Positions 20,424 to 29,072 of a stretch of DNA of 48,769 bases are shown piece after piece. Made by a program: the position numbers and the translations under genes. The notes under the pieces are model-generated. The model saw only the letters and a program-made list of their open reading frames with translations. It did no database searches and was not told where the DNA came from. The first letter of the stretch is position 1, and every line of letters begins with the position of its first letter. This DNA is from Lachnospiraceae bacterium. GTDB lineage: Bacteria; Bacillota; Clostridia; Lachnospirales; Lachnospiraceae. The stretch spans positions 1 through 48,769 of the forward strand of contig JAAWCS010000072.1 in NCBI GenBank assembly GCA_022793375.1, written 5' to 3'.

Positions 20424-21356
20424 TTAAAGCAGGCAGGCCCAGGTGCTTCCCAAACGTGTTTGGAACCCCAGGGACTGGTACATGGCTTCGTCGCAGGGAG
20501 CGCAGCAGACGGTGAGGGAGGAAAAACCCTGTTCCCGGCACCACTGACAGGCAGCATCGGCCAAAAGGCGCGCGATGCCGGCCCCCCGAAACACGGGTTC
20601 AACGTAAAAGTCCTCAAAAACAGCTGTCTCACAGCAGCAGAAGGTGGAGAAGGCGGAGACAATGGAGCACATGCCGACAGCTCTTGTGCCCCGTTTGGCG
20701 AGGAAGAAGGTAATCTTTTGGTCGCAGACGGCTTGTTTCAGACGTTTAGCCCCTTCCTTGGACAGAGGTTCTTCGCCGATTTCCGCCAGGTAGCCGTTTT
20801 CGAGTTTTAGAAGCTGCCAGTCGGGCGGTCCGGACAGGCGTTCGACGGTGACCGGCAGCGGCTGTGCGGGCGGCAGGAGCAGGAGGGGCTCACCCCATTC
20901 GTCGCGGCCGTTTGGCCTAAAACCGAAGGCCTGCCAGAAACGGAGTCTTCGCTCGTCGTTTCCGTAGTTTAACTCCGTATAGCAGGCGCCGTTATCCGCA
21001 GCCCAGGAAAGGAAGGCCTGGGCGCAGGCTTTACCGGTCTGCCCGCCCCGGTATGGAGGAAAGACACCGAATTCAAGAAGGAAGCATTTGCCGTCTTGGC
21101 TGGTATAGAGGACGGGCAGCGCGAAGCCGATATCCTGGCCGTCGCGGCTGAATAGAAGGTAATAGGCGCGGTCGGCGGGCCGGTCATGCAGCTTTTGGAT
21201 AGCGGCCGGGTACTCGGGGCTGTTTAGGAAATAGTCACGGTCCTCATCCTGAGGATCGGGAAAAATATCGCGGGCATGGAAAGCGTGCAGTTCGTTCCAG
21301 AAGAAGCGGATTTCTTCTTCGGAGACGGCTTCGCGGATCTGGATTGGATGTTTCAA
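20424..21356 (-). CDS. Tandem GNAT-family N-acetyltransferase
   Basis: About 310 residues with two GNAT domains in a row. The first (about 5-160) has the acetyl-CoA loop area VFPPYRGGQTGKA. The second (about 170-310) has YVEPVFRGAGIARLLADAA. Tandem GNAT proteins often act on antibiotics, sugars or small amines, but no substrate can be named. GGAAGGAG is well placed (eight bases) for a TTG start at 21356; ATG at 21389 or 21374 would put the SD inside the coding region. It follows araD by about 40 bases and is likely co-transcribed. Confidence 0.8.
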   Translation of the reverse strand: MKHPIQIREAVSEEEIRFFWNELHAFHARDIFPDPQDEDRDYFLNSPEYPAAIQKLHDRPADRAYYLLFSRDGQDIGFALPVLYTSQDGKCFLLEFGVFPPYRGGQTGKACAQAFLSWAADNGACYTELNYGNDERRLRFWQAFGFRPNGRDEWGEPLLLLPPAQPLPVTVERLSGPPDWQLLKLENGYLAEIGEEPLSKEGAKRLKQAVCDQKITFFLAKRGTRAVGMCSIVSAFSTFCCCETAVFEDFYVEPVFRGAGIARLLADAACQWCREQGFSSLTVCCAPCDEAMYQSLGFQTRLGSTWACLL

Positions 21357-21398
21357 TATGGGTTCTCCTTCCATTGGAACGGCAGACATCTGCCGGTT

Positions 21399-22085
21399 TT
21401 ATTGGCCGTAAGTGGCGCCTGCGCCGTGCTTGCGGTAGTAGTGGCGGTCCATAATGGACTGAGGGGCGCGCTGCACCTGAGGGTTGATCTGCTCGGTGCG
21501 GGCCGCCATTTTGGCTAGTTCCTCGAGGACGACGGCGTTGTGGACGGCTTCCTCAGGGGTTTTGCCCCAGGTAAAGGGGCCGTGGTTTTTGCAGAGGACC
21601 GCCGGAACAGCCATTATATCGGTGTCTTTTAGCGCCTCGGCAATGACAAGGCCGGTATTGTACTCATAGCGGCCGTTGATTTCTTCGTCGGTTAAATTGC
21701 GGACGCAGGGAATGTCGCCGTAAAAGTAGTCGGCATGGGTTGTACCGTAACAGGGGATAGAACGGCCGGCCTGCGCCCAGGAGGCGGCCCAGGGGGAGTG
21801 GGTGTGGACAATGCCGCCGATCTGCGGAAACCGGCGGTACAGCACAAGGTGGGTATCGGTATCAACGGAGGGTTTGAGACGGCCTTCTACTTTATTTCCT
21901 TCCATATCAATGACGACCATGTCATCGGGCGTTAAGCGTTCGTAATCTACGCCGCTGGGCTTGATGACGAAGAGTCCCTTGTCGCGGTCCACGCCGCTGA
22001 CATTGCCCCAGGTGTAGGTAATCAGGCCGTGGCGGGGCAGTTCCATATTCTGTTCATAGACTTGTTTTTTCAATTCTTCTAACAT
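21399..22085 (-). CDS. araD: L-ribulose-5-phosphate 4-epimerase
   Basis: 228 residues, the usual length of AraD, in the class II aldolase/epimerase fold. Motifs: [22 protein letters not shown], the zinc-binding HTHS (about 94-97), [18 protein letters not shown] and KNHGPFTWG. The C-terminal [16 protein letters not shown] is typical of AraD rather than fuculose aldolase. It converts L-ribulose-5-phosphate to D-xylulose-5-phosphate, linking arabinose (or ascorbate/ulose) breakdown to the pentose phosphate pathway. CCGGAGGG precedes the ATG. No other arabinose gene is in the window. Confidence 0.9.
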   Translation of the reverse strand: MLEELKKQVYEQNMELPRHGLITYTWGNVSGVDRDKGLFVIKPSGVDYERLTPDDMVVIDMEGNKVEGRLKPSVDTDTHLVLYRRFPQIGGIVHTHSPWAASWAQAGRSIPCYGTTHADYFYGDIPCVRNLTDEEINGRYEYNTGLVIAEALKDTDIMAVPAVLCKNHGPFTWGKTPEEAVHNAVVLEELAKMAARTEQINPQVQRAPQSIMDRHYYRKHGAGATYGQ

Positions 22086-22150
22086 TGCGCATACCCTCCG
22101 GAAATTTTTCTTTTGGCAGGACGCCGGTTAAGGCGCCGCCGCTTGTCTTT

Positions 22151-22179
22151 AGTGTAGTATACTTTGTCCGAATTGGCAA
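22151..22179 (-). promoter_or_regulatory. Putative araD promoter
   Basis: Minus strand TTGCCA (22179-22174), 17 bases, TACACT (22156-22151). Confidence 0.6.
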
Positions 22180-22285
22180 GAATTTCGGGTCCGGACGGGC
22201 AAGTTTTTTATCCGCTGAAGTGAAACGTTTATTTCCGCTTTGAAGGGCAAAGTGGATTTTAGTCTTTCACCTATTTTTATCCTGC

Positions 22286-22314
22286 TTGCGCGCCCGTCCG
22301 GTTTATGCTATACT
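22286..22314 (+). promoter_or_regulatory. Promoter of the Rpn-like gene
   Basis: TTGCGC (22286-22291), 17 bases, TATACT (22309-22314) with TGC in front of the -10. The leader downstream is shared with the copy at 31499. Confidence 0.65.
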
Positions 22315-22464
22315 GGGACTGCATAAAGGACGACAAATCAAACAAAATTCGTACAGGCATTTCTTTCCTGTTTCTTCAGGCCCTATCCGAGGAAGTGTAT
22401 CCATCTGTGAATGATATTGAGGATGTTTTCCCTTTGTAGTAAGATGAAAGAAAGGAACCTATGT

Positions 22465-23490
22465 ATGGCTGAGAAAATGACAGGCAGCCTGGACGCGTTC
22501 AGCGCGTTGGAGATCGCTTCGATGACGGAAAGACTGGATGCGGCCGGGAAGCAGCTTTTGCGGCACAAGGAGATATTGGCAGTGATTGCGCGGGGCACAA
22601 TCGAGGAGTATCGGGACTGCAGCCTGCGGGAGATCATGGATTTTATCGAGACGGACAGTATTGGAAGCCCGGAGGTATCCCGCGGCCGCACAAACACGGT
22701 GATCGAGGGAAGTCCAACGTATTTTGAGGAACTTCGCGAAAAGGCTTCACATTTTGATGTAGCGTTTCGGGCGAAAAATCCCGGACAATCGGCTTATGTG
22801 ACCGTGAATCTGCACATCAATTTTGAGGTGCAGAAAAATTACCGTCCGGGGTATCCGATTGAGAAACGGGGGATCTATTACCTGGCGCGCAGTTTAGGCG
22901 CCCAGCTGAGCCTGGTGACGGAAAAGACGGATTACGGGCAGCTGGAGAAATGCTACAGCGTCTGGATCTGCCGCGAGCGGATCCCGCAGACAGAGTGGTT
23001 CAGCATGTCGGGATGCAAGATGTGCAATTATAAGAATATTGGAAAAGCGGCGATGCGGGAGGAGGATTATGATCTGCTGGAGCTGGTTATCGTAAGGCTC
23101 GGAAGCAGCGACTGCCCGGAAGAAAAAGAAGAACTGTTTCAGTTCCTTGCGGCCTTATTTTATCCGCACCGGGCAGATTTTCGGGAGCGGATCGAGCGGT
23201 TCATTGATTTTGAGAGCAATCTGGAATTAAAGAAGGAGGTAACGGATGTGACCGGATGGGGATGGAGCATTCTGGAGGAGGGCTGGGAAAAAGGAAGATC
23301 GGAAGGAAAAGCAGAAGGAAAAACAGAGGGAAAAGCAGAAGCGGTCCTTGACCTGCTGGCGGAAATCGGCAGCATACCCGCGGAACTTTCAGAACAGATT
23401 TACGCGGAGGAGGATGCCGAAAAGCTGCGGTGCTGGCTGAAGCTGGCGGCGCGGGCAGACAGTGTGGAGCAGTTTATGCGGGCAATGTGA
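22465..23490 (+). CDS. Rpn-like PD-(D/E)XK nuclease family protein (recombination-promoting type)
   Basis: 341 residues from the ATG at 22465 (AAAGGAAC upstream). The N-terminal half has a nuclease-like arrangement: FDVAFRAK, then VTVNLHINFEVQKNYRPGYPIEKRGIYY in two parts, where E and Q/K after a beta strand recall the (D/E)xK/Q centre of Rpn and related transposase-like nucleases. A helical middle part and a C-terminal EGK-rich stretch (GRSEGKAEGKTEGKAEA) before AVLDLLAEIGSIPAELSEQI are typical of Rpn proteins, which are multi-copy in Clostridia and implicated in RecA-independent DNA mobility. A second, damaged copy is at 31678-32213. The conserved-domain call is from pattern memory. Confidence 0.7.
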   Translation: MAEKMTGSLDAFSALEIASMTERLDAAGKQLLRHKEILAVIARGTIEEYRDCSLREIMDFIETDSIGSPEVSRGRTNTVIEGSPTYFEELREKASHFDVAFRAKNPGQSAYVTVNLHINFEVQKNYRPGYPIEKRGIYYLARSLGAQLSLVTEKTDYGQLEKCYSVWICRERIPQTEWFSMSGCKMCNYKNIGKAAMREEDYDLLELVIVRLGSSDCPEEKEELFQFLAALFYPHRADFRERIERFIDFESNLELKKEVTDVTGWGWSILEEGWEKGRSEGKAEGKTEGKAEAVLDLLAEIGSIPAELSEQIYAEEDAEKLRCWLKLAARADSVEQFMRAM

Positions 23491-23567
23491 GGAGGAGGCT
23501 GGCAAAAGTCATGGAAACACGGTAAGTTGACAGAGCACGGAATATAACAGAGAAAAAGAAGCAGACA

Positions 23568-23592
23568 GGCGCGGCTTTGCCGCGCCGTTTTT
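23568..23592 (+). terminator. Terminator of the Rpn-like gene
   Basis: GGCGCGGC (23568-23575), loop TTT, GCCGCGCC (23579-23586), then GTTTTT. Confidence 0.85.
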
Positions 23593-23620
23593 GTCACAGT
23601 AAAATGACAGCAAATGTAAT
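23591..23620 (+). promoter_or_regulatory. Possible promoter of the PTS operon
   Basis: TTGTCA (23591-23596), an 18-base spacer and TGTAAT (23615-23620). The -35 starts in the T-run of the preceding terminator. A TGACA-type half repeat (gTCACAGTAAAATGACAG) overlaps it. Confidence 0.35.
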
Positions 23621-23661
23621 GAAATGACGGAGAAACAGAGGCATAATGGGAGCAGAGAGAG

Positions 23662-25566
23662 ATGGTGCGGATCATGTTAAATGAGTTGACAGGGAAACAA
23701 CGGCAGCTTCTTAGATATCTGATGAAACCGGGCGGTTTTCTTACGGCGGAGGAATTGGCCAAGCGGCTGGGGATTTCGGTGCGGACGGTGATTCGCTACG
23801 TAAATGCGATCAACGACGAACTCAGGGAGGAGAGAGCGCGGATTTGTCTGAAGCGGGGGCAGGGATATTTTCTGGAGGGTGATTTGGGAAGGCTGGAATT
23901 TCTGGCATCGGAAAAATCCCCTCCCGAGGACAGCGCGGGCCGGGTAAACCAGATTATTTTGACGCTTCTTTACCAGGAAAGCATCACCATCGAACGGCTG
24001 AGCGATCTTTTGTATCTCAGCGTGTCGGTGTTAAACAAGGCCACCGCCGCCGTGCGGGAGGTCCTGGGACATTATGGGCTGTCCTTGGGAAGCAAGCCGT
24101 ATTACGGCTTATTTATTGAGGGCAGCGAGAAAGACAAGCGGACGCTGCTGGCGGATATCGGCTTTGAGTATCGTCATGCGAGGATGCAAAACATAGGGAT
24201 CCCCAATGTAAGCGAAGCGGAATTTGCCGCGATTGACCGCACGGCCTTTTCCTACCTGGAGCGAAATGGACTGATGGTGTCCGACCCGGATTTAAACTAT
24301 TTGCTGGTGCGGATGACGATTGTCGTATCGCGCTGCCGGAGCGGATATGCGATCCAGGGGATGCCGGCGCCGGACGCTTCGGCGCTTCATAATTACCGGA
24401 TGGTGCGGGGAATTATGGAGGAACTGGGGGCGCAGTTCGGCATTGCCTTTCCGGAGGAGGAAATTCGCTATGCGTTGATTTACTCCGGCTTTGTCGGATA
24501 TGATTTTGAGTTGGCAGAGATGAAGGTGGATGAGGAAATCCACGAATTTGTCCTTGGCTTTATGCGGGAAATGTCCGAATTTACCGGAACGGTGTACGGA
24601 CAGGATGAGAATGCGGCGCGGGCGTTAAGCATTCATCTGAAAATGCTGATGCAGAGAGCCCATCTGTCACAGTCCTTTCCGAATCCGGTAATCGAGATGA
24701 TTAAAAGCGACTATCCGGTGGAGATGAATTATGCGATTTTTCTGGCCAGGCGCTTTGAAGAGCGCTTTGGGGTGCGGATTGACGAGGACGAGATCGGATA
24801 CCTGACCGTTCATTTGGGCGTCTGCCATCCGCCGGACCGAGACAGAAAAAAGGCGGTTGTGCTGTGCAGCTATGGCGCAGGGACCTCGCAGCTGCTGCGG
24901 GAACGCATGCAGAGCGAACTGGCGGGCATCAATATCGTCGGGGTTTATCCGGTGCATTATCTGTCAATCGCGGTACATAAGGAAGTGGATTTTATCATCT
25001 CGGCCGTGCCGGTTAAGACGGAAGCCGGGGCGCCGCCGGTCATTGTAGAGGAAAACCTGCTGGGACCGCATACCTATGACCGGCTGAAGGAAAAGATCTG
25101 GAAGCGGATCAATATATGCGGAGAACTGATCGGGTTCCTTGACGGAAACTGCTTTGCGCGGCTGAAAACGGGGGATCGTTTTCAAATTATCAAAGAACTG
25201 AGCGGACTCCTGCGAAGGACACACGGACTGGACGATACGGTATTGGATACGGTAGTACGGCGTGAACTGGCAAGCGCTACCGATATCGGCAACCTGGTGG
25301 CGGTTCCTCACATGCTGCAGAAAGGGGAGTTTCGCTCGGGAATCGCGGTAGGCATATTGGATAAGCCGGTGCTGTGGGAAAAAGAAATGGTGCAGCTGGT
25401 GTTTTTGGCCTGCTTTAACCAGGCAGACAGCCGTTCGGCTTCGGCGTTTCGAACGCTGTATAAACTCGTCAAATCGAAGGAAACGGTGGAACGGATGATT
25501 AAAGCCGCGGATTTTGAAGCGTTTGTCGAAGCGCTGCGTACAGGCGGGGACGGCGGGATGGTGTGA
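23662..25566 (+). CDS. PRD-containing transcriptional activator with EIIB- and EIIA-like domains (MtlR/LicR type)
   Basis: 634 residues. An HTH_11 domain (about 5-55, TAEELAKRLGISVRTVIRYV) is followed by a second winged helix (about 95-150) and two PTS regulation domains (about 190-390). An EIIB-like domain has Cys402 in LCSYGAGTS, and a fructose-type EIIA domain (about 490-634) has His550 in AVPHM. PTS proteins phosphorylate these sites to switch such activators on or off according to substrate. It stands at the head of an EIIA-EIIB-EIIC gene set, so it almost certainly controls that operon. GGAGCAGAGAGAG precedes the ATG; ATG 23674 is an alternative. Its stop codon overlaps the start of the 52-bp repeat array. 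Confidence 0.88.
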   Translation: MVRIMLNELTGKQRQLLRYLMKPGGFLTAEELAKRLGISVRTVIRYVNAINDELREERARICLKRGQGYFLEGDLGRLEFLASEKSPPEDSAGRVNQIILTLLYQESITIERLSDLLYLSVSVLNKATAAVREVLGHYGLSLGSKPYYGLFIEGSEKDKRTLLADIGFEYRHARMQNIGIPNVSEAEFAAIDRTAFSYLERNGLMVSDPDLNYLLVRMTIVVSRCRSGYAIQGMPAPDASALHNYRMVRGIMEELGAQFGIAFPEEEIRYALIYSGFVGYDFELAEMKVDEEIHEFVLGFMREMSEFTGTVYGQDENAARALSIHLKMLMQRAHLSQSFPNPVIEMIKSDYPVEMNYAIFLARRFEERFGVRIDEDEIGYLTVHLGVCHPPDRDRKKAVVLCSYGAGTSQLLRERMQSELAGINIVGVYPVHYLSIAVHKEVDFIISAVPVKTEAGAPPVIVEENLLGPHTYDRLKEKIWKRINICGELIGFLDGNCFARLKTGDRFQIIKELSGLLRRTHGLDDTVLDTVVRRELASATDIGNLVAVPHMLQKGEFRSGIAVGILDKPVLWEKEMVQLVFLACFNQADSRSASAFRTLYKLVKSKETVERMIKAADFEAFVEALRTGGDGGMV

Positions 25567-25746
25567 GAACACGGGCAATAACAAGGAAATACCGCAAGGG
25601 TATCCCATGATGCCCTGGAAACACGGGCAATAATAAGGAAATACCGCAAGGGTATCCCATAATGCCCTGAGAACACGGGCAATAATAAGGAAATACCGCA
25701 AGGGTATCCCATAATGCCCTGAGAACACGGGCAATAATAAGGAAAT
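25565..25746 (+). repeat. 52-bp tandem repeat array carrying hairpin leaders
   Basis: Three 52-base units (25565-25616, 25617-25668, 25669-25720) and a half unit (25721-25746) differ at only a few positions. Each unit has a TGCCC...GGGCA hairpin spanning the unit junction, an AATAAGGAAAT Shine-Dalgarno-like stretch, and a second hairpin ATACCgcaaGGGTAT. The array ends 23 bases before the EIIA start codon. Single copies of the same motif precede other genes (34171, 36971, 44854 and, on the minus strand, 43822-43891). Confidence 0.85.
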
Positions 25747-25769
25747 CGAAATGAAAGGGAAATAAGGAA

Positions 25770-26231
25770 ATGGCACAAAACGAGGTAATAAAGCGGGAAC
25801 ACATAATGCTGGGTCTTTCGGCTGCGGACAAGGAGGAGTGTCTGCGCGCGATTGCGCAGAAGGCGGTGGAACTGGGACTGTGCACCGACGCGCAGGCAGC
25901 TTACGAAGGGTTTATGTTTCGGGAGTCGCAGGGGGCTACGGGGCTGGAGGACGGATTTGCGATCCCGCACACGCGCTGCGACGCGGTGGTTAAGAGCGGC
26001 GTGATTTTTGCAAAAACGCAAAAGCCGGTGGAATGGGAGTCGATGGACGATCAGCCGGTGGAGGTGATGCTTGCCCTGATTGTACCGAAGGACGGCAGCA
26101 ATGAACATATCCGTCTGCTGGCGGCGCTGTCGCGGATGCTGATTAAAAAAGATTTCCGGGAGGCGTTAAAGGGCTCTTCCTCCGAAGAGGAAATCTTTGA
26201 ACTTTTGAGCGGGGTAATGAACGAAAAATAG
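25770..26231 (+). CDS. PTS fructose-family EIIA component
   Basis: 153 residues of the EIIA(Fru/Mtl) fold. The phosphorylated His67 lies in GFAIPHTR, and ESQGATGLEDG just before it is the family signature. It receives phosphate from HPr and passes it to the EIIB encoded next. AAATAAGGAA is the ribosome binding site, directly after the tandem hairpin array, which may shape its translation. Confidence 0.9.
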   Translation: MAQNEVIKREHIMLGLSAADKEECLRAIAQKAVELGLCTDAQAAYEGFMFRESQGATGLEDGFAIPHTRCDAVVKSGVIFAKTQKPVEWESMDDQPVEVMLALIVPKDGSNEHIRLLAALSRMLIKKDFREALKGSSSEEEIFELLSGVMNEK

Positions 26232-26269
26232 CTGAGGGATCAGCAAAATAATAAAGGAGAATGAGAAAA

Positions 26270-26593
26270 ATGGCAGAGAAGAAATTAGTTGCACTGTGTG
26301 CCTGCACGATGGGTCTGGCGCATACCTTTATGGCGGCGCAGGCCTTGGAGGATGCCGCGAAGGAGATGGGGTATGAGGTTAAGGTAGAGACCCAGGGGGC
26401 GGACGGAATCCAGAATGAGCTGACGCCGGCGGAGATTGCCGACGCGGATATCATCATTCACGCGGTGGCGATCGAGCCGCAGAATAACGAGCGGTTTGAC
26501 GACTATGAGATTTATGAAATCGGCCTTCAGGACGCGATCAAGAATGCGGCAGGGATTATCCGCGAGATCGAAGAGATGATGGCGGAAGGGTAA
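26270..26593 (+). CDS. PTS fructose-family EIIB component
   Basis: 107 residues from the ATG at 26270, ten bases after AAAGGAG; ATG 26261 would be only one base from it. The phosphocysteine Cys12 is in the loop CTMGLAHTFMAA, matching the CPTGIAHT loop of EIIB(Fru). The product transfers phosphate from EIIA to the incoming substrate. Gene spacing to its neighbours is short on both sides, so the three PTS genes form one unit. Confidence 0.9.
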   Translation: MAEKKLVALCACTMGLAHTFMAAQALEDAAKEMGYEVKVETQGADGIQNELTPAEIADADIIIHAVAIEPQNNERFDDYEIYEIGLQDAIKNAAGIIREIEEMMAEG

Positions 26594-26618
26594 AAAATAA
26601 GAGAGGGGATAAGAGAAA

Positions 26619-27890
26619 ATGGCGATTACAAAGAGAGGGGCGCTGACCGGGACGCCCGCGAATAAAAACGCGAACCCGGCAGGTACAAAAACGACGCAGG
26701 AGGCAAAGAAGCCGGAGGTGCAGGAGAAGAAGGGTTTATGGGACGTATTATCGCGCCATATTATGACGGGCATCAGCAACATGATTCCGTTCTTAATCAT
26801 GGGCGGCCTGATCCTGGCATTTTCCCAGCTGATCCCGTATGTGATTCTGGGCGTGGATCCTTCGATGGGAATTATCGATGCCATGAACAGCGGGGCTTAC
26901 AGCGGCTTTTCAATTACGCTGCTGCAGTTTTCCCAGCTGTGTTTGGATTTCGGCGGAACCTTGTTCGGCTTTGCGATCCCGATGTTTGCCGCCTTTATGG
27001 CAAATTCGGTGGGCGGCAAGCTGGCGTTCCCGGCCGGTTTTATCGGCGGTTTGATGGCAACAAAGCCTTCGTCGGTGCTGAGCTTAGCAGACGGTGTCTG
27101 GACGGCGACGACACCGGTTGCCTCTTCGTTCCTGGGCGCGATCGTGATTGCGATTGCCGCCGGTTACTTTGTGAAATGGCTGAATAAGAAAATTCAGGTG
27201 AGCCACAACATGCTGGCGTTTAAGTCGACCTTCCTGATCCCGATGCTGGCGGCAATCGGCGTGATGCTGGGCATGCAGTTTGTGGTTACACCGCTGGGCG
27301 GTTTGCTGAACGAGCTCATCAAGAGCGCTTTAGAGGCGGCCGGCGCGATTGGCTCTTATGGCTATACGGTAGCGCTGGCAGCAGCGACTGCCGTAGACCT
27401 GGGCGGTCCGATCAACAAGGCGGCCGGGTTCGTAGCGCTGGGATTTGCGACCGACCGTGTCCTGCCGATCACGGCCCGTGTGGTAGCAATCGTGGTTCCC
27501 TCAATCGGCCTGGGCCTGGCGACGATCCTTGACAAGGCGATTGTGAAGCGTCATGTGTTTGACAAGCAGTTCTATACGCAGGGCAAGACGGCGATTTTCC
27601 TGGCCTTCATGGGAATTTCCGAGGGCGCGATCCCGTTCTTACTGGAGATGCCTAAGGTAATTCTGCCGTGCTATATGATCGGCGCCATCTGCGGTGCGAT
27701 TGCGTCGACGGCCTTCGGCGCGGTGCAGTGGTTCCCGGAATCGGCCGTATGGGCCTGGCCGCTGTGTGAAAATATTCCGGCCTACATTGCCGGTATCTTA
27801 ATCGGTTCCCTGATTACGGCGCTGCTGGTTATCTTTATCCGCAGCAAGATGATGGATAAGGGGACTTTGACGGTGGATTCAAACGAATAA
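26619..27890 (+). CDS. PTS fructose-family EIIC permease
   Basis: 423 residues: a cytoplasmic N-terminal tail of about 45 residues rich in Lys and Ala, then eight or more membrane segments. Family landmarks include MTGISNMIPFLIMGGL, AFMANSVGGKLAFPAGFIGG, DLGGPINKAAGF and FMGISEGAIPF (usually GITEGAIPF), which line the substrate site. It imports the substrate while EIIB phosphorylates it. The sugar cannot be told from the sequence; the neighbours (two peptidases, MalY-type enzyme) argue against plain fructose. Confidence 0.9.
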   Translation: MAITKRGALTGTPANKNANPAGTKTTQEAKKPEVQEKKGLWDVLSRHIMTGISNMIPFLIMGGLILAFSQLIPYVILGVDPSMGIIDAMNSGAYSGFSITLLQFSQLCLDFGGTLFGFAIPMFAAFMANSVGGKLAFPAGFIGGLMATKPSSVLSLADGVWTATTPVASSFLGAIVIAIAAGYFVKWLNKKIQVSHNMLAFKSTFLIPMLAAIGVMLGMQFVVTPLGGLLNELIKSALEAAGAIGSYGYTVALAAATAVDLGGPINKAAGFVALGFATDRVLPITARVVAIVVPSIGLGLATILDKAIVKRHVFDKQFYTQGKTAIFLAFMGISEGAIPFLLEMPKVILPCYMIGAICGAIASTAFGAVQWFPESAVWAWPLCENIPAYIAGILIGSLITALLVIFIRSKMMDKGTLTVDSNE

Positions 27891-27903
27891 TACGCCGCCG
27901 GCC

Positions 27904-27952
27904 AGGGGAGACGCCTTCCTTTTACAGGAAACAAAGGGGCGTTTCCCCTTTA
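27904..27952 (+). terminator. Hairpin after the EIIC gene (partial terminator or attenuator)
   Basis: AGGGGAGACGCC pairs with GGGGCGTTTCCCCT around a 20-base loop. The T-run is short, so it may reduce rather than stop transcription into the peptidase genes. Confidence 0.5.
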
Positions 27953-27980
27953 TTGATGTAAGAGAAGGAGAAAACACGGG

Positions 27981-29045
27981 ATGTTAGAGCGAATCAAACG
28001 CGCGCGGAGACAGATGGCTGAAAAGGGACTGGCGGCCATGCTGTTTACTTCGCGGGAGAATAAATTTTATATAGCAGGGCTTTACAGCGGCAGCGGCTAT
28101 ATCCTGCTGACAAAAAAACAGGTGTATGCGATTGTCGACGGCCGCTACTATCTGGCGCAGAAACAACGGATGACGCAGGGAATAACCCTGCAGACCGATT
28201 CGGCGCATCCGGCAGCCGGACAGATTGAGCGGATTTTGACAGAGGAGGGAATCGATCGCCTGGGATTTGAGGCGGACGAAGTGAGTTTTGGCGTCTGGCA
28301 GAAATGGCGCGGGACGCTTTCGGCAGAACTGGTTCCGGTATCTTTGCCGCATTTGCGGTCGGTGAAGTCGGAGGAGGAACTTCTGTGTATCCGAAAAGCG
28401 TGCCGGATCGCCGATCAGGGATATGAATATATCCTCGAACATATCCGGGCGGGAATGACCGAAAAGCAGGCGGAGAACGAGCTTCTCTATTATATGAAAT
28501 CGCTGGGAGCGCAGAAGGAATCGTTTGATATTATCGTGGCCAGCGGGGAGAACGGAGCCATGCCCCACGCAAAAGCGGGAGAACGGGTTTTGCAGCCCGG
28601 GGATTTTGTGACCATGGATTTCGGGGTAAGGGTCGGCGAGTATTGCTCGGATATTACGCGCAGTTTTGCAATCGGCGAAGCGAGGGAGCCGCTCAGGACC
28701 GTGTACGGAATTGTTTTGGCGGCGCAGGAGCAGGCGATCGCGGCGGTCCGGCCGGGGCGCAGGTGCCGTGAGATTGACGCGGTGGCCAGAGACTGGATTG
28801 AGAAGGCCGGCTATGGGAAGAATTTCAGCCACAACCTGGGGCACAGCATGGGGATTGCCTGCCATGAAGATCCGCGGTTTGGCCCGAAGGACGAAACGGT
28901 GCTGGAGCCGGGGATGGTTCTGACCGTGGAGCCGGGGATTTATCTGGAGGGGATCGGCGGGATCCGCATCGAGGATGACATTCTGGTGACAGAAAGCGGC
29001 TGCGAAGTGCTGACAAAAGCGCCGAAAGAGCTGAGGGTTATTTAA
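27981..29045 (+). CDS. M24-family aminopeptidase (Xaa-Pro dipeptidase-like)
   Basis: 354 residues, the usual length of Gram-positive PepQ/PepP-type enzymes. A creatinase-like N-terminal domain (1-120) is followed by the pita-bread domain with all five metal ligands visible: Asp213, Asp224, His288 (GHSMG), Glu317 (VEPGIY) and Glu331 (IRIEDD). It removes an N-terminal residue, typically before proline. AGAAGGAG lies about 12 bases upstream. Its place between PTS genes and an M42 peptidase suggests that it processes a peptide imported or released by this system. Confidence 0.88.
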   Translation: MLERIKRARRQMAEKGLAAMLFTSRENKFYIAGLYSGSGYILLTKKQVYAIVDGRYYLAQKQRMTQGITLQTDSAHPAAGQIERILTEEGIDRLGFEADEVSFGVWQKWRGTLSAELVPVSLPHLRSVKSEEELLCIRKACRIADQGYEYILEHIRAGMTEKQAENELLYYMKSLGAQKESFDIIVASGENGAMPHAKAGERVLQPGDFVTMDFGVRVGEYCSDITRSFAIGEAREPLRTVYGIVLAAQEQAIAAVRPGRRCREIDAVARDWIEKAGYGKNFSHNLGHSMGIACHEDPRFGPKDETVLEPGMVLTVEPGIYLEGIGGIRIEDDILVTESGCEVLTKAPKELRVI

Positions 29046-29072
29046 AGAAAGCGCCGAAGGAAGGAGAGAACG

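Larger units (their letters stand above)
22086..22464. other. Divergent promoter region araD / Rpn-like gene
   Basis: About 380 bases with the minus-strand araD promoter (22151-22179) and the plus-strand Rpn promoter (22286-22314). The Rpn leader of 150 bases that follows (ATAAAGGA... to the start) is repeated with good similarity before the second Rpn copy near 31530-31677. No gene seen. Confidence 0.5.

Noticed and set aside
25565-25746. A short CRISPR array
   Set aside because: The units are contiguous 52-bp repeats without unique spacers, and no cas genes are present.
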